Positions 36,110-43,438 of a stretch of 64,000 nucleotides of DNA are shown here, one piece after another. The notes below the pieces were generated by a model. It was given only the letters and a program-made list of their open reading frames with translations. It was not told where the DNA came from and did not search any database. Both the position numbers and the translations under genes were made by a program. Every line of letters begins with the position of its first letter. The first letter of the stretch is position 1. The stretch comes from Aliishimia sp039978895 (GTDB taxonomy: Bacteria > Pseudomonadota > Alphaproteobacteria > Rhodobacterales > Rhodobacteraceae), in the NCBI GenBank assembly GCA_039978895.1, contig JBDWAL010000057.1:124001-188000 (forward strand). The letters run 5' to 3'.

Positions 36110-36697
36110 TTATTCATCGCCGAGCAACGTCGCGACTGTTGATTGAATGCGCGGAATTACATCCGCCTCAAACCATGGGTTTTGCTTGAGCCATCGGTTA
36201 TTTCGTGGACTGGGATGGGGCAAAACGAAAACGCCATGATCGCCGTCGCTGGATAGTTTGACCGCATCCGTCACCCGCGCATCTTTGAGCGCAGGCAAAT
36301 GCCATTCAATCGCATATCGACCAAGCACCAAAGTAAGTTCGACATTGCGCAAGGCAGCCATCACCGGCACGCGCCAGGCCGCGGCGCATTCGGGTCTGGG
36401 TGGTTTGTCGCCACTTTTGCCGGAGCCGGGAAAACACAGCCCCATCGGAAAGATGCCGATCCGTTTGTCGTCATAGAAGGTGGCCCGGTCCACACCCAAC
36501 CATGTGCGCAACCGATCCCCTGAGGGGTCGTCAAAGGGGCGGCTCTTTTTGTGGGTGATGCGACCCGGAGCCTGCCCGACGATCAAGATTTTCGCCTGTT
36601 CATCCAGTTGAAATATCGGGTTTGGTCCAAGTTCCAAGCCGTCGCACAACGTGCAAGCTTGCATCTTAAGAGAGAGAGTTTGAAGCGTTTCCGGCAC
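36110..36697 (-). CDS. Uracil-DNA glycosylase family protein
   Basis: A 195-residue protein of the UDG superfamily. Visible elements are CTLCDGL near the N terminus, the GQAPGRITHKKSRPFDDPSGDRLRTWLGV active-site region, and a C-terminal LPHPSPRNNRW motif resembling the DNA-contacting H-P-S loop. It lacks the four-cysteine iron-sulfur pattern of UDGa/b enzymes. It may excise uracil or other damaged bases. Members of this short subgroup are mostly uncharacterised. The region to its right is the divergent promoter of the ArsR gene. Confidence 0.82.
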   Translation of the reverse strand: MPETLQTLSLKMQACTLCDGLELGPNPIFQLDEQAKILIVGQAPGRITHKKSRPFDDPSGDRLRTWLGVDRATFYDDKRIGIFPMGLCFPGSGKSGDKPPRPECAAAWRVPVMAALRNVELTLVLGRYAIEWHLPALKDARVTDAVKLSSDGDHGVFVLPHPSPRNNRWLKQNPWFEADVIPRIQSTVATLLGDE

Positions 36698-36807
36698 GTG
36701 GGCTCACCTGTTTTGGCACGTATACCCCAGTTTCCCACCTCTGGGGAGGGTCAGCTGTCGTATCTTTTGTTGAACGGTTTTGGTCTCTTAGCACGATATC
36801 ATTTCTA

Positions 36808-36829
36808 TATTTCGAGTTATATCGAAATA
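36808..36829. promoter_or_regulatory. Palindromic candidate ArsR operator
   Basis: An 8-bp inverted repeat (TATTTCGA at 36808-36815, TCGAAATA at 36822-36829) with a 6-nt spacer, about 40 bp before the ArsR start. A further half-site (ATTTCGAT) follows near 36849. The dyad layout fits autorepression by an ArsR dimer. Confidence 0.6.
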
Positions 36830-36869
36830 AGAGTCGACATCGCGCATTCATTTCGATAATTCTAGAAAC

Positions 36870-37271
36870 ATGAAAACAGAATCCCCCCTCGCAGATGATC
36901 TTTCCCTCGCCCAAGCCGCCTCCACGTTTGCGGCCCTTGGATCCGAACAACGCCTTGCCGTGTTGCGCATTTTGGTGCGTGCAGGATCGGATGGCTTGTC
37001 TATCGGTGAATTGGGTCAACGTTCCGGGGTGACTGGCAGCACGCTCACACATCACATGAAAATTTTGACGCAAGCCACTTTGGTCAAACAGCAAAAGCAA
37101 GGGCGCAGCATTATTTGCGCCGCTGTCGCCTATGACGAACTGCACGACCTTGCTGGCTTTTTGCTACGTGAATGTTGCGCGGATTGCCCCGATGGACATC
37201 ACCCCAATGGCCAACATCCCAACCTTCAGCGCCCCAACGCTCCCCAAGACGGAGACGAGACACATGACTGA
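36870..37271 (+). CDS. ArsR family metalloregulator
   Basis: A 133-residue winged-helix repressor. The DNA-binding core is AALGSEQRLAVLRILVRAG through GSTLTHHMKILTQATLVKQQKQGR. The effector site is not the alpha-3 ELCVCDL type. Instead a Cys cluster is near the C terminus (C102, C103, C106) followed by His-rich repeats HHPNGQHPN, suggesting metal or arsenical binding there. It overlaps the permease gene by 8 bp, and a palindrome stands before it. Expected behaviour is repression of its own operon, released by metal. Confidence 0.88.
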   Translation: MKTESPLADDLSLAQAASTFAALGSEQRLAVLRILVRAGSDGLSIGELGQRSGVTGSTLTHHMKILTQATLVKQQKQGRSIICAAVAYDELHDLAGFLLRECCADCPDGHHPNGQHPNLQRPNAPQDGDETHD

Positions 37272-38289
37272 CACGACCTCCTCAACCCCATGGCGGTTTT
37301 CGCTGCCCGGCAAGCCTTGGCTCGCCTCCCTTGCGATCCTGGCCGCGATTGCCGTCTTTGATCCGCCCTATTTTTGGCCCGCCGTTGAAGGCACGCTAGG
37401 TGCAATCGGGCATACCGGCATTTTCATCGCCTTTGCGGTGTTCGCGGTTGCGTATCTCAAGGCCACGGGCGCCGAAACTTTGCTCGCCAAAGCCTTTGAA
37501 GGCAATCCTGCCCGTATGATCGTTATGGCAGCCCTATTGGGCGGGATGTCACCGTTCTGTTCGTGCGAAGTCATCCCCTTTATCGCCGCATTGCTCGCGG
37601 TTGGGGCCCCTTTAGCGGCTGTTATGGCGTTTTGGTTGGCCTCCCCCCTGATGGATCCGGCGATGTTCACAATCACGGCCGGGGAATTGGGGTTAGAATT
37701 TGCGCTGGCCAAAACCTTTGCAGCCATTGGCTTGGGTCTATTTGGCGGGTTTGGCACGCTTTTGATGGCCAACACGCCTGTCTTCACCAATCCTTTGCGC
37801 GAAAAACCTCAGGTCGGTGGGTGTTGCGGCGTGTCGCAGCCATTCCAAGGTAAACCCGTCTGGAAATTCTGGTCCCATGCCGATCGCCGCGAGACATTCC
37901 GCACCACGGCACAAGATAACGCATTGTTTTTGCTAAAATGGCTGACGCTTGCTTATGTGATCGAAGTGGCAATGTTGAACTATATCCCCGCCTCTATGAT
38001 TGCAGGTGTGCTGGGCGGCGAAGGGTTTATGCCGATCTTGTTGGGGGCTTTGGTGGGCGCACCTGCCTATTTGAACGGCTACGCGGCGGTGCCTTTGGTG
38101 GACGCATTGTTGGCCCAAGGCATGGCACAAGGCGCGGCGATGTCCTTTGTGATCGCCGGGGGGGTCAGCTGCATTCCAGCCGCGATTGCGGTCTGGGCAC
38201 TGGTCAAACCACGTGTCTTTGCCGCCTACCTGACCTTTGCGATCATCGGCGCGTTGATTGCTGGTTTGGCCTGGCAGGCTTGGACCTAG
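37264..38289 (+). CDS. ArsP-type permease (DUF318 family)
   Basis: A 341-residue inner-membrane permease with about eight helices. The GGMSPFCSCEVIPF motif places paired cysteines at 99 and 101, as in ArsP and related permeases. A second pair, C187-C188 in VGGCCGVSQ, lies in the central cytoplasmic loop. ArsP exports trivalent organoarsenicals, and relatives may move other soft metals. Coupling to an ArsR-type regulator supports a metal or arsenic efflux role. The start at 37264 is the first ATG consistent with the 8-bp overlap; an upstream start would lie inside arsR. Confidence 0.85.
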   Translation: MTDTTSSTPWRFSLPGKPWLASLAILAAIAVFDPPYFWPAVEGTLGAIGHTGIFIAFAVFAVAYLKATGAETLLAKAFEGNPARMIVMAALLGGMSPFCSCEVIPFIAALLAVGAPLAAVMAFWLASPLMDPAMFTITAGELGLEFALAKTFAAIGLGLFGGFGTLLMANTPVFTNPLREKPQVGGCCGVSQPFQGKPVWKFWSHADRRETFRTTAQDNALFLLKWLTLAYVIEVAMLNYIPASMIAGVLGGEGFMPILLGALVGAPAYLNGYAAVPLVDALLAQGMAQGAAMSFVIAGGVSCIPAAIAVWALVKPRVFAAYLTFAIIGALIAGLAWQAWT

Positions 38290-38601
38290 ATAAAACGCGC
38301 ACCACGAACGATTGGCGCCGTGATGTCCACTTTGGGTGTCGCGGCGCTAAACCTTTGGTAGAAAAAGTTACCGAGCGAACGAATTGCACCTATTCGTTCT
38401 TGTTTTGAGGACGTTAGTCACGTCTGTGTCGCAAGAAGGTGAAGAATTCCCCGTGAACAAAGTGGCTTAAACCTGTAGCGTTGTTAACGAAATGGACATA
38501 ATAATGCCCAATTCGGGGAATAAACCGTAAATACCCTTGATGTATATAGTTGGTGGGTCAAACACCCAATTCTTCGCCAAAATCAGGTCAAAAAACAGGT
38601 T
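38290..38601. other. Intergenic region between the permease and kpsT
   Basis: About 310 bp. The left part has the terminator listed separately. The right part is AT-richer and carries the kpsT promoter region. No gene is supported. Confidence 0.5.
38377..38405 (+). terminator. Terminator after the ArsP-type permease
   Basis: Perfect 8-bp stem (GAACGAAT at 38377-38384, ATTCGTTC at 38392-38399), 7-nt loop, followed by TTGTTTT. Confidence 0.75.
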
Positions 38602-39261
38602 ATGTTAGAGTTCATAAACGTGTCAAAGTCCTTCTGGACGGGTCAGCAGCGCAAGGTAATCCTTGACCGCGTCTCGTTTCGGGTGGAATTGGGCCGGTCT
38701 CTTGGCATTTTGGCCCCCAATGGCACTGGCAAGACCACGCTGATCAACATGATGGCCGGACTTGAGAAACCTGACGAAGGCGAAATCCGCCGCGACGGGA
38801 ATATCTCGTTTCCGCTGGGGTTTATGGGCGGGGTTGTGTCCAAGATTTCCGCGCTTGAAAACAGTCGTTATATCGCAAGGCTTTACGGGCTGGACCCGGA
38901 CTATGTTGAAAGCTTTTGTCGCTGGCTTTGTGGGCTTGGGGAATATTTCGACCAACCCCTTGGCACCTACTCCGCTGGGATGCGGGCCCGGTTTTCGTTT
39001 GCGCTGATGTTGGCGCTCGATTTTGATATGTATCTGATCGACGAAGGCATGCCCGGCACAACAGATGTGGAATTCAACCGCAAAGCAGGTGATATTCTGC
39101 AAGAACGGCTGGCCACGACCACGATTGTCATCGTGTCACATCAGGCCAAGACGCTTGAAAAATTCGCACGCTCCGCCGCGGTTTTGCTGGATGGGCAATT
39201 GCATATGTACGATACCTTGGAAGAGGCAAAGCAACTCTATGACTACGAAACCCAAGGCTAG
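38602..39261 (+). CDS. kpsT: Capsular polysaccharide export ATPase, KpsT-like
   Basis: A 219-residue ABC ATPase of the polysaccharide-export class. Walker A is APNGTGKTT (about residues 38-46), the signature region is YSAGMRARFSFALMLALDFDMYLIDE with Walker B, and the switch His is in VIVSHQ. It should power export of capsule across the inner membrane with a KpsM permease, which is not in this window. It is first in kpsT-kpsE-kdsA-phosphohexomutase and overlaps kpsE by 23 bp. Confidence 0.9.
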   Translation: MLEFINVSKSFWTGQQRKVILDRVSFRVELGRSLGILAPNGTGKTTLINMMAGLEKPDEGEIRRDGNISFPLGFMGGVVSKISALENSRYIARLYGLDPDYVESFCRWLCGLGEYFDQPLGTYSAGMRARFSFALMLALDFDMYLIDEGMPGTTDVEFNRKAGDILQERLATTTIVIVSHQAKTLEKFARSAAVLLDGQLHMYDTLEEAKQLYDYETQG

Positions 39262-40966
39262 AAAATTCCGCGTCAAGCGGGCTGTCCCAACTCCCGGCAC
39301 TGCTGCGGAGCCACGCGCGCGCGTGGTCCCAGAAGGTGTAATCGCCAAGCCAGCCCCGCCACCGCCCGAGCAACCAGAACACCCCAGCCCCCCCACCAAC
39401 AGGGCCGCGACGCCGCCACAAGCGCCCGCCGCCCCTGCCGCCGCGTCTGTCGTCGCCCCCAGCGAAGTCGCCTCGCCCCAGCAGGTCGCCGGTGAAATCG
39501 ACATCGAAACAATCCGCCGCGAAGGTCTGACAGGTCGCCAATTGCGCATGGCGCGCCGCATCGCGCAGAAAAACGGACTGGCCCCCACATCTGACTTTGA
39601 CGCCGTGCGCCTGTTGCGCATGAAGGGGATCGATCCATTCCAGCGTGCAGCCGTGCTGCAATTGGTTGTCCCCCAAGAAGGTCGCGGCGGTGGCACGGGC
39701 ATGCCCGTTGACCCGAATGAACCGGGTGGCGCGGGCGATCCGATGGTGCAATTGCCCCAAACCGTGCCAGCGGGTGGTCAAACCTTACCTTCGACCGAAA
39801 CCGTAAGCCCTGCGCAAAGACGCCAGCGCGAAATCTCTGAAATTCAACGCGATATCCTGAAACGCCGCCGCAAAAAGATGAGCTTGCTGCTCACACGGCT
39901 GATGTTCTTCGTGGCCCTGCCGACATTCATGGCAGGCTGGTATTTCTACCAAATCGCCACGCCCATGTATGCGACAAAATCTGAATTCCTGATCATCCAA
40001 TCCGAAAACGCGGGTGGCAGTGGAATTGGGGGTCTGTTGTCGGGCACGCAGTTTGCCACCAATGCGGATTCGATTGCGGTACAAAGCTATCTTGGCTCAA
40101 AAGACGCGATGTTGCGGCTCAATGGCGATGCCGGCTTCAAGGCACATTTTGCGCAAAGTTATATCGACCCGATCCAGCGGTTGAGTGAAAATCCGACCAA
40201 TGAAGAAGCCTATAAGACCTACAAAAAACGGGTGAAAATCGGTTACGACCCGACCGAAGGCGTGATCCGCATGGAAATCATCGCTGCGGAACCGGCGGTC
40301 GCAAAACGGTTCTCTGAGCAGCTTTTGGGCTACGCGGAGGAACGGGTGAACGGTCTGTCGGCGCAAAAACGCGATGACCAAATGGTCGATGCGATGGGCG
40401 CGTTTGACAATGCAGAACGAGAACGGCGCCTCGCGCAAGAAAATCTTGTGAACCTACAAATTCAGGGCGCAACGCTTGATCCTGAAGGTGTGATCGCCAG
40501 TTTGCGCGCGCAGATTTCCAACATCGAAGCCCAAGTCACCGAAAAACAAATCGAACTGGCAACGTTGCTCAACAATCAGCGCCCAAACCGCGCGAAGGTC
40601 GATGGCACACAAAGCACATTGCAAATCTTAGACGCGCAACTGTCTGAGTTAAATGCGAAAATGACCGACGCAAGCCAAGGCGAAAACAGCTTGGCGCAAT
40701 TATCTGTCAACATTCGCATGGCCCAAGCTGACCTCGCGACGCGCGATTTGTTACTGCAATCCGCGCTGCAACAAGTCGAACAAACCCGGATGGAGGCCAA
40801 TCGCCAAGTCCGCTATCTGACGACAGCCGTTGCGCCTGTGGCCAGCGAAGAAGCCTCATATCCGCGCGCCTTTGAGAACACCATCTTGGCTTTCCTCATC
40901 TTTGCGGGCATCTACCTGATGATATCTCTTACATCCTCGATTCTTCGTGAACAGGTGGCTTCTTAA
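39239..40966 (+). CDS. kpsE: Capsule export inner-membrane/periplasmic protein, KpsE-like
   Basis: A 575-residue protein of the PCP-3/KpsE class. It connects the inner-membrane exporter to the outer-membrane channel. Residues 1-80 are Pro/Ala-rich and about 80-215 polar and cytoplasmic, a longer N terminus than in E. coli KpsE (about 380 residues). A first membrane helix is near 218-238. The periplasmic part includes coiled coil (RERRLAQENLVNLQIQGAT and AEQ-rich stretches, about 380-530). A second helix is at about 545-567. The start MTTKPKARKF at 39239 lies inside kpsT. The TAATG junction couples it to kdsA. Confidence 0.88.
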   Translation: MTTKPKARKFRVKRAVPTPGTAAEPRARVVPEGVIAKPAPPPPEQPEHPSPPTNRAATPPQAPAAPAAASVVAPSEVASPQQVAGEIDIETIRREGLTGRQLRMARRIAQKNGLAPTSDFDAVRLLRMKGIDPFQRAAVLQLVVPQEGRGGGTGMPVDPNEPGGAGDPMVQLPQTVPAGGQTLPSTETVSPAQRRQREISEIQRDILKRRRKKMSLLLTRLMFFVALPTFMAGWYFYQIATPMYATKSEFLIIQSENAGGSGIGGLLSGTQFATNADSIAVQSYLGSKDAMLRLNGDAGFKAHFAQSYIDPIQRLSENPTNEEAYKTYKKRVKIGYDPTEGVIRMEIIAAEPAVAKRFSEQLLGYAEERVNGLSAQKRDDQMVDAMGAFDNAERERRLAQENLVNLQIQGATLDPEGVIASLRAQISNIEAQVTEKQIELATLLNNQRPNRAKVDGTQSTLQILDAQLSELNAKMTDASQGENSLAQLSVNIRMAQADLATRDLLLQSALQQVEQTRMEANRQVRYLTTAVAPVASEEASYPRAFENTILAFLIFAGIYLMISLTSSILREQVAS

Positions 40967-41799
40967 TGCAAAACGTCCCAGTCGCGGGTCTTTCGGTTGG
41001 CAACGACCGCCCGCTTACAATCATCGCAGGCCCATGCCAGCTCGAGTCCGCAGATCACGCCCAGATGATCGCTGGCACCATGAAAGAAGCCTGCGCCGCA
41101 GTCGGTGCGCAGTATATTTTCAAGGCCAGCTACGACAAAGCCAACCGCACCTCGCTGGACGGCAAGCGCGGTCTTGGCATTGATACAGGCCTGCAAGTCC
41201 TTGATGATTTGCGCAAATCGATGGATGTGCCGGTGCTCACCGATGTGCACTCCCCCGAGCAATGCGCGATTGCCGCGCAAGCCGTTGATGTCATGCAAAT
41301 CCCCGCGTTTTTGTGCCGCCAGACCGATATGTTGCTGGCCGCGGGTGAAACCGGCGCGGTGATTAACGTGAAAAAGGGTCAGTTCTTGGCCCCATGGGAA
41401 ATGCCCAACGTTGTGTCCAAGATCGAAAGCACGGGAAATCGTAAGATCCTGTTGACCGAACGCGGCACGACATTTGGCTATAATACACTGGTCACAGATA
41501 TGCGTTCACTGCCGCAAATGGCGCAGACGGGTTATCCAGTTGTGATGGACGCCACGCATTCGGTGCAACAACCGGGTGGTCAAGGTGGCTCCTCTGGGGG
41601 GCAACGCGAATTTGCGCCTGTGATGGCCCGCGCCGCCGTCGCTGTTGGCGCCGCTGCAGTGTTCATGGAAACCCATCAAGACCCAGATAACGCGCCCTGT
41701 GACGGGCCCAACATGATTTACCTATCGGACATGCCAGCTTTGGTCGCCACGCTCATGCAGCTAGACGCCATCGCCAAGGCCAACCCAATCCAACTATAG
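40966..41799 (+). CDS. kdsA: 3-deoxy-8-phosphooctulonate synthase (KDO-8-P synthase)
   Basis: A 277-residue enzyme joining arabinose 5-phosphate and phosphoenolpyruvate to make Kdo 8-phosphate. The motif IAGPCQLES has Cys where E. coli KdsA has Asn, so this is likely the metal-dependent class. FKASYDKANR and DATHSVQQPGG are family signatures. It starts in the last base of the kpsE stop codon. Its place after export genes suggests that Kdo is made for a capsule linker, as in group 2 capsules, though lipid A core also needs Kdo. Confidence 0.95.
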   Translation: MQNVPVAGLSVGNDRPLTIIAGPCQLESADHAQMIAGTMKEACAAVGAQYIFKASYDKANRTSLDGKRGLGIDTGLQVLDDLRKSMDVPVLTDVHSPEQCAIAAQAVDVMQIPAFLCRQTDMLLAAGETGAVINVKKGQFLAPWEMPNVVSKIESTGNRKILLTERGTTFGYNTLVTDMRSLPQMAQTGYPVVMDATHSVQQPGGQGGSSGGQREFAPVMARAAVAVGAAAVFMETHQDPDNAPCDGPNMIYLSDMPALVATLMQLDAIAKANPIQL

Positions 41800-41817
41800 A
41801 CCAACGGACCCCCAAAT

Positions 41818-43314
41818 ATGACCAAACCATTGCCGGACGTGACACCGAACACATGGGCGTTTTTACGTGACGCCATGATCAAACCTACGGGTTTTCGCGA
41901 ATATGATGCGCGCTGGCAGTACCCAGAAGAGATCAACCTTCCGGGCATGACAGCCCTTGGTCTTGGCCTTGGCACCCAAATGATTGCGCGCGGCATCGAT
42001 CCTGTCATCGCTGTGGGCAATGATTACCGCGACTATTCTTTATCGATCAAAAACGCGCTGATGCTTGGGTTGATGCAAGCCGGGATCAAGGTCATGGATA
42101 TCGGCCCGGCCTTGTCGCCAATGGCCTATTTCAGCCAATTCCATCTGGACGTGCCCGCTGTGGCGATGGTCACGGCCTCGCATAATCCCAACGGCTGGAC
42201 CGGCGTGAAAATGGGCTTTGAACGCCCCCTCACCCATGGCCCGGACGAGATGGGCGAACTGCGTGACATCGTGCTTGAAGGGCGCGGGCAGCAACGTGCC
42301 GGCGGGTCTTATGAGTTTGTGGAAGGCGTGCGCGAAGCCTATCTTGACGATCTTGTTGGCGATTTCAAAATGACGCGAAAGCTGAAAGTTGTTTGTGCCA
42401 CGGGCAATGGCACAGCGGCCGCCTTTGCGCCCGAATTGTTCAAGCGTCTGGGTGTCGAAGTCGTTGAGAGCCACAATGAGCTCGACTATACCTTCCCCCA
42501 TTACAATCCCAATCCCGAAGCCATGGAAATGCTGCACGATATGTCGGACAGCGTGAAAGCCTCTGGTGCGGATTTTGCCCTTGGATTTGACGGGGATGGC
42601 GACCGCTGCGGCGTCGTCGATGACGAGGGGGAAGAAATTTTCGCAGACAAAGTCGGCGTGATCATGGCCCGTGATCTGGCCAAACTTTATCCCGGCTCCA
42701 CGTTCGTGGCAGATGTGAAATCAACCGGATTGTTTGCCTCTGACCCAGAGCTGCAAGCCCTTGGCGTGAAAGCAGATTACTGGAAAACAGGCCACTCTCA
42801 CATGAAGCGGCGCGTGAAGGAAATCAACGCGCTTGCCGGGTTTGAAAAGTCGGGTCACTACTTTTTGGCGGAACCAATCGGGCGCGGATATGATTGCGGC
42901 ATGCGCGTTGCGGTCGAAATCTGCAAGCTCATGGATCGCAACCCGGATATGAAAATGTCTGACCTGCGCAAAGCTTTGCCGGTGACCTACGCCACCCCAA
43001 CCATGTCCCCCTATTGCGGCGATCTGGAAAAATATGGTGTGCTTGAGCGGCTTGTGGACAAGCTCGTTGCCCTCCACGCAAACGGCGGAACCATCGGTGG
43101 ACGTGCCATCAAAGAGGTCGTGACCGTCAATGGCGCACGGGTGATTTTGGACAATGGCGGCTGGGGGCTGGTGCGGGCATCATCTAACACGCCGAACCTT
43201 GTCGTTGTTTGCGAAAGCCCTGAAAGCGAAGCAGAAATGCGGGCGATCTTTAAGGACATTGATGACGTCATCCGCACCGAAAGCGCCGTGGGCGATTACG
43301 ACCAAACAATCTAA
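41818..43314 (+). CDS. Phosphomannomutase/phosphoglucomutase
   Basis: A 498-residue alpha-D-phosphohexomutase (AlgC/ManB type). It interconverts hexose 1- and 6-phosphates for nucleotide sugar synthesis. The phosphoserine loop is VTASHNPNGWTGVK, the metal loop DGDGDRCGVVD, the sugar loop GFEKSGHYFLAEPIGRGYDCG, and a phosphate-binding region lies near the C terminus (VRASSNTPNLVV). It lies 18 bp after kdsA. Supply of GDP-mannose or UDP-glucose precursors to the capsule is a reasonable inference. Confidence 0.92.
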   Translation: MTKPLPDVTPNTWAFLRDAMIKPTGFREYDARWQYPEEINLPGMTALGLGLGTQMIARGIDPVIAVGNDYRDYSLSIKNALMLGLMQAGIKVMDIGPALSPMAYFSQFHLDVPAVAMVTASHNPNGWTGVKMGFERPLTHGPDEMGELRDIVLEGRGQQRAGGSYEFVEGVREAYLDDLVGDFKMTRKLKVVCATGNGTAAAFAPELFKRLGVEVVESHNELDYTFPHYNPNPEAMEMLHDMSDSVKASGADFALGFDGDGDRCGVVDDEGEEIFADKVGVIMARDLAKLYPGSTFVADVKSTGLFASDPELQALGVKADYWKTGHSHMKRRVKEINALAGFEKSGHYFLAEPIGRGYDCGMRVAVEICKLMDRNPDMKMSDLRKALPVTYATPTMSPYCGDLEKYGVLERLVDKLVALHANGGTIGGRAIKEVVTVNGARVILDNGGWGLVRASSNTPNLVVVCESPESEAEMRAIFKDIDDVIRTESAVGDYDQTI

Positions 43315-43329
43315 AGCGCGCGACATATC

Positions 43330-43356
43330 GTAGGGTGCACCTGTGGTGCACCCTAC
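43330..43356. repeat. Perfect 12-bp palindrome, possible dispersed element
   Basis: GTAGGGTGCACC (43330-43341) and its exact complement (43345-43356) with a 3-nt loop, just after the phosphomutase gene and before the convergent asmA gene. It has no T-run. The GGGTGCAC core also occurs in the sat-cysC terminator (GGGGTGCAC), so it could belong to a dispersed palindromic family or act as a terminator. Confidence 0.6.
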
Positions 43357-43438
43357 CTGTTCAAATGGCGCCGCATGTTCTTGGGAGTCGCCAGATTGAA
43401 CGGTAGGGCGGTACCTTGATCAAAGGCCCACGCCAGCT

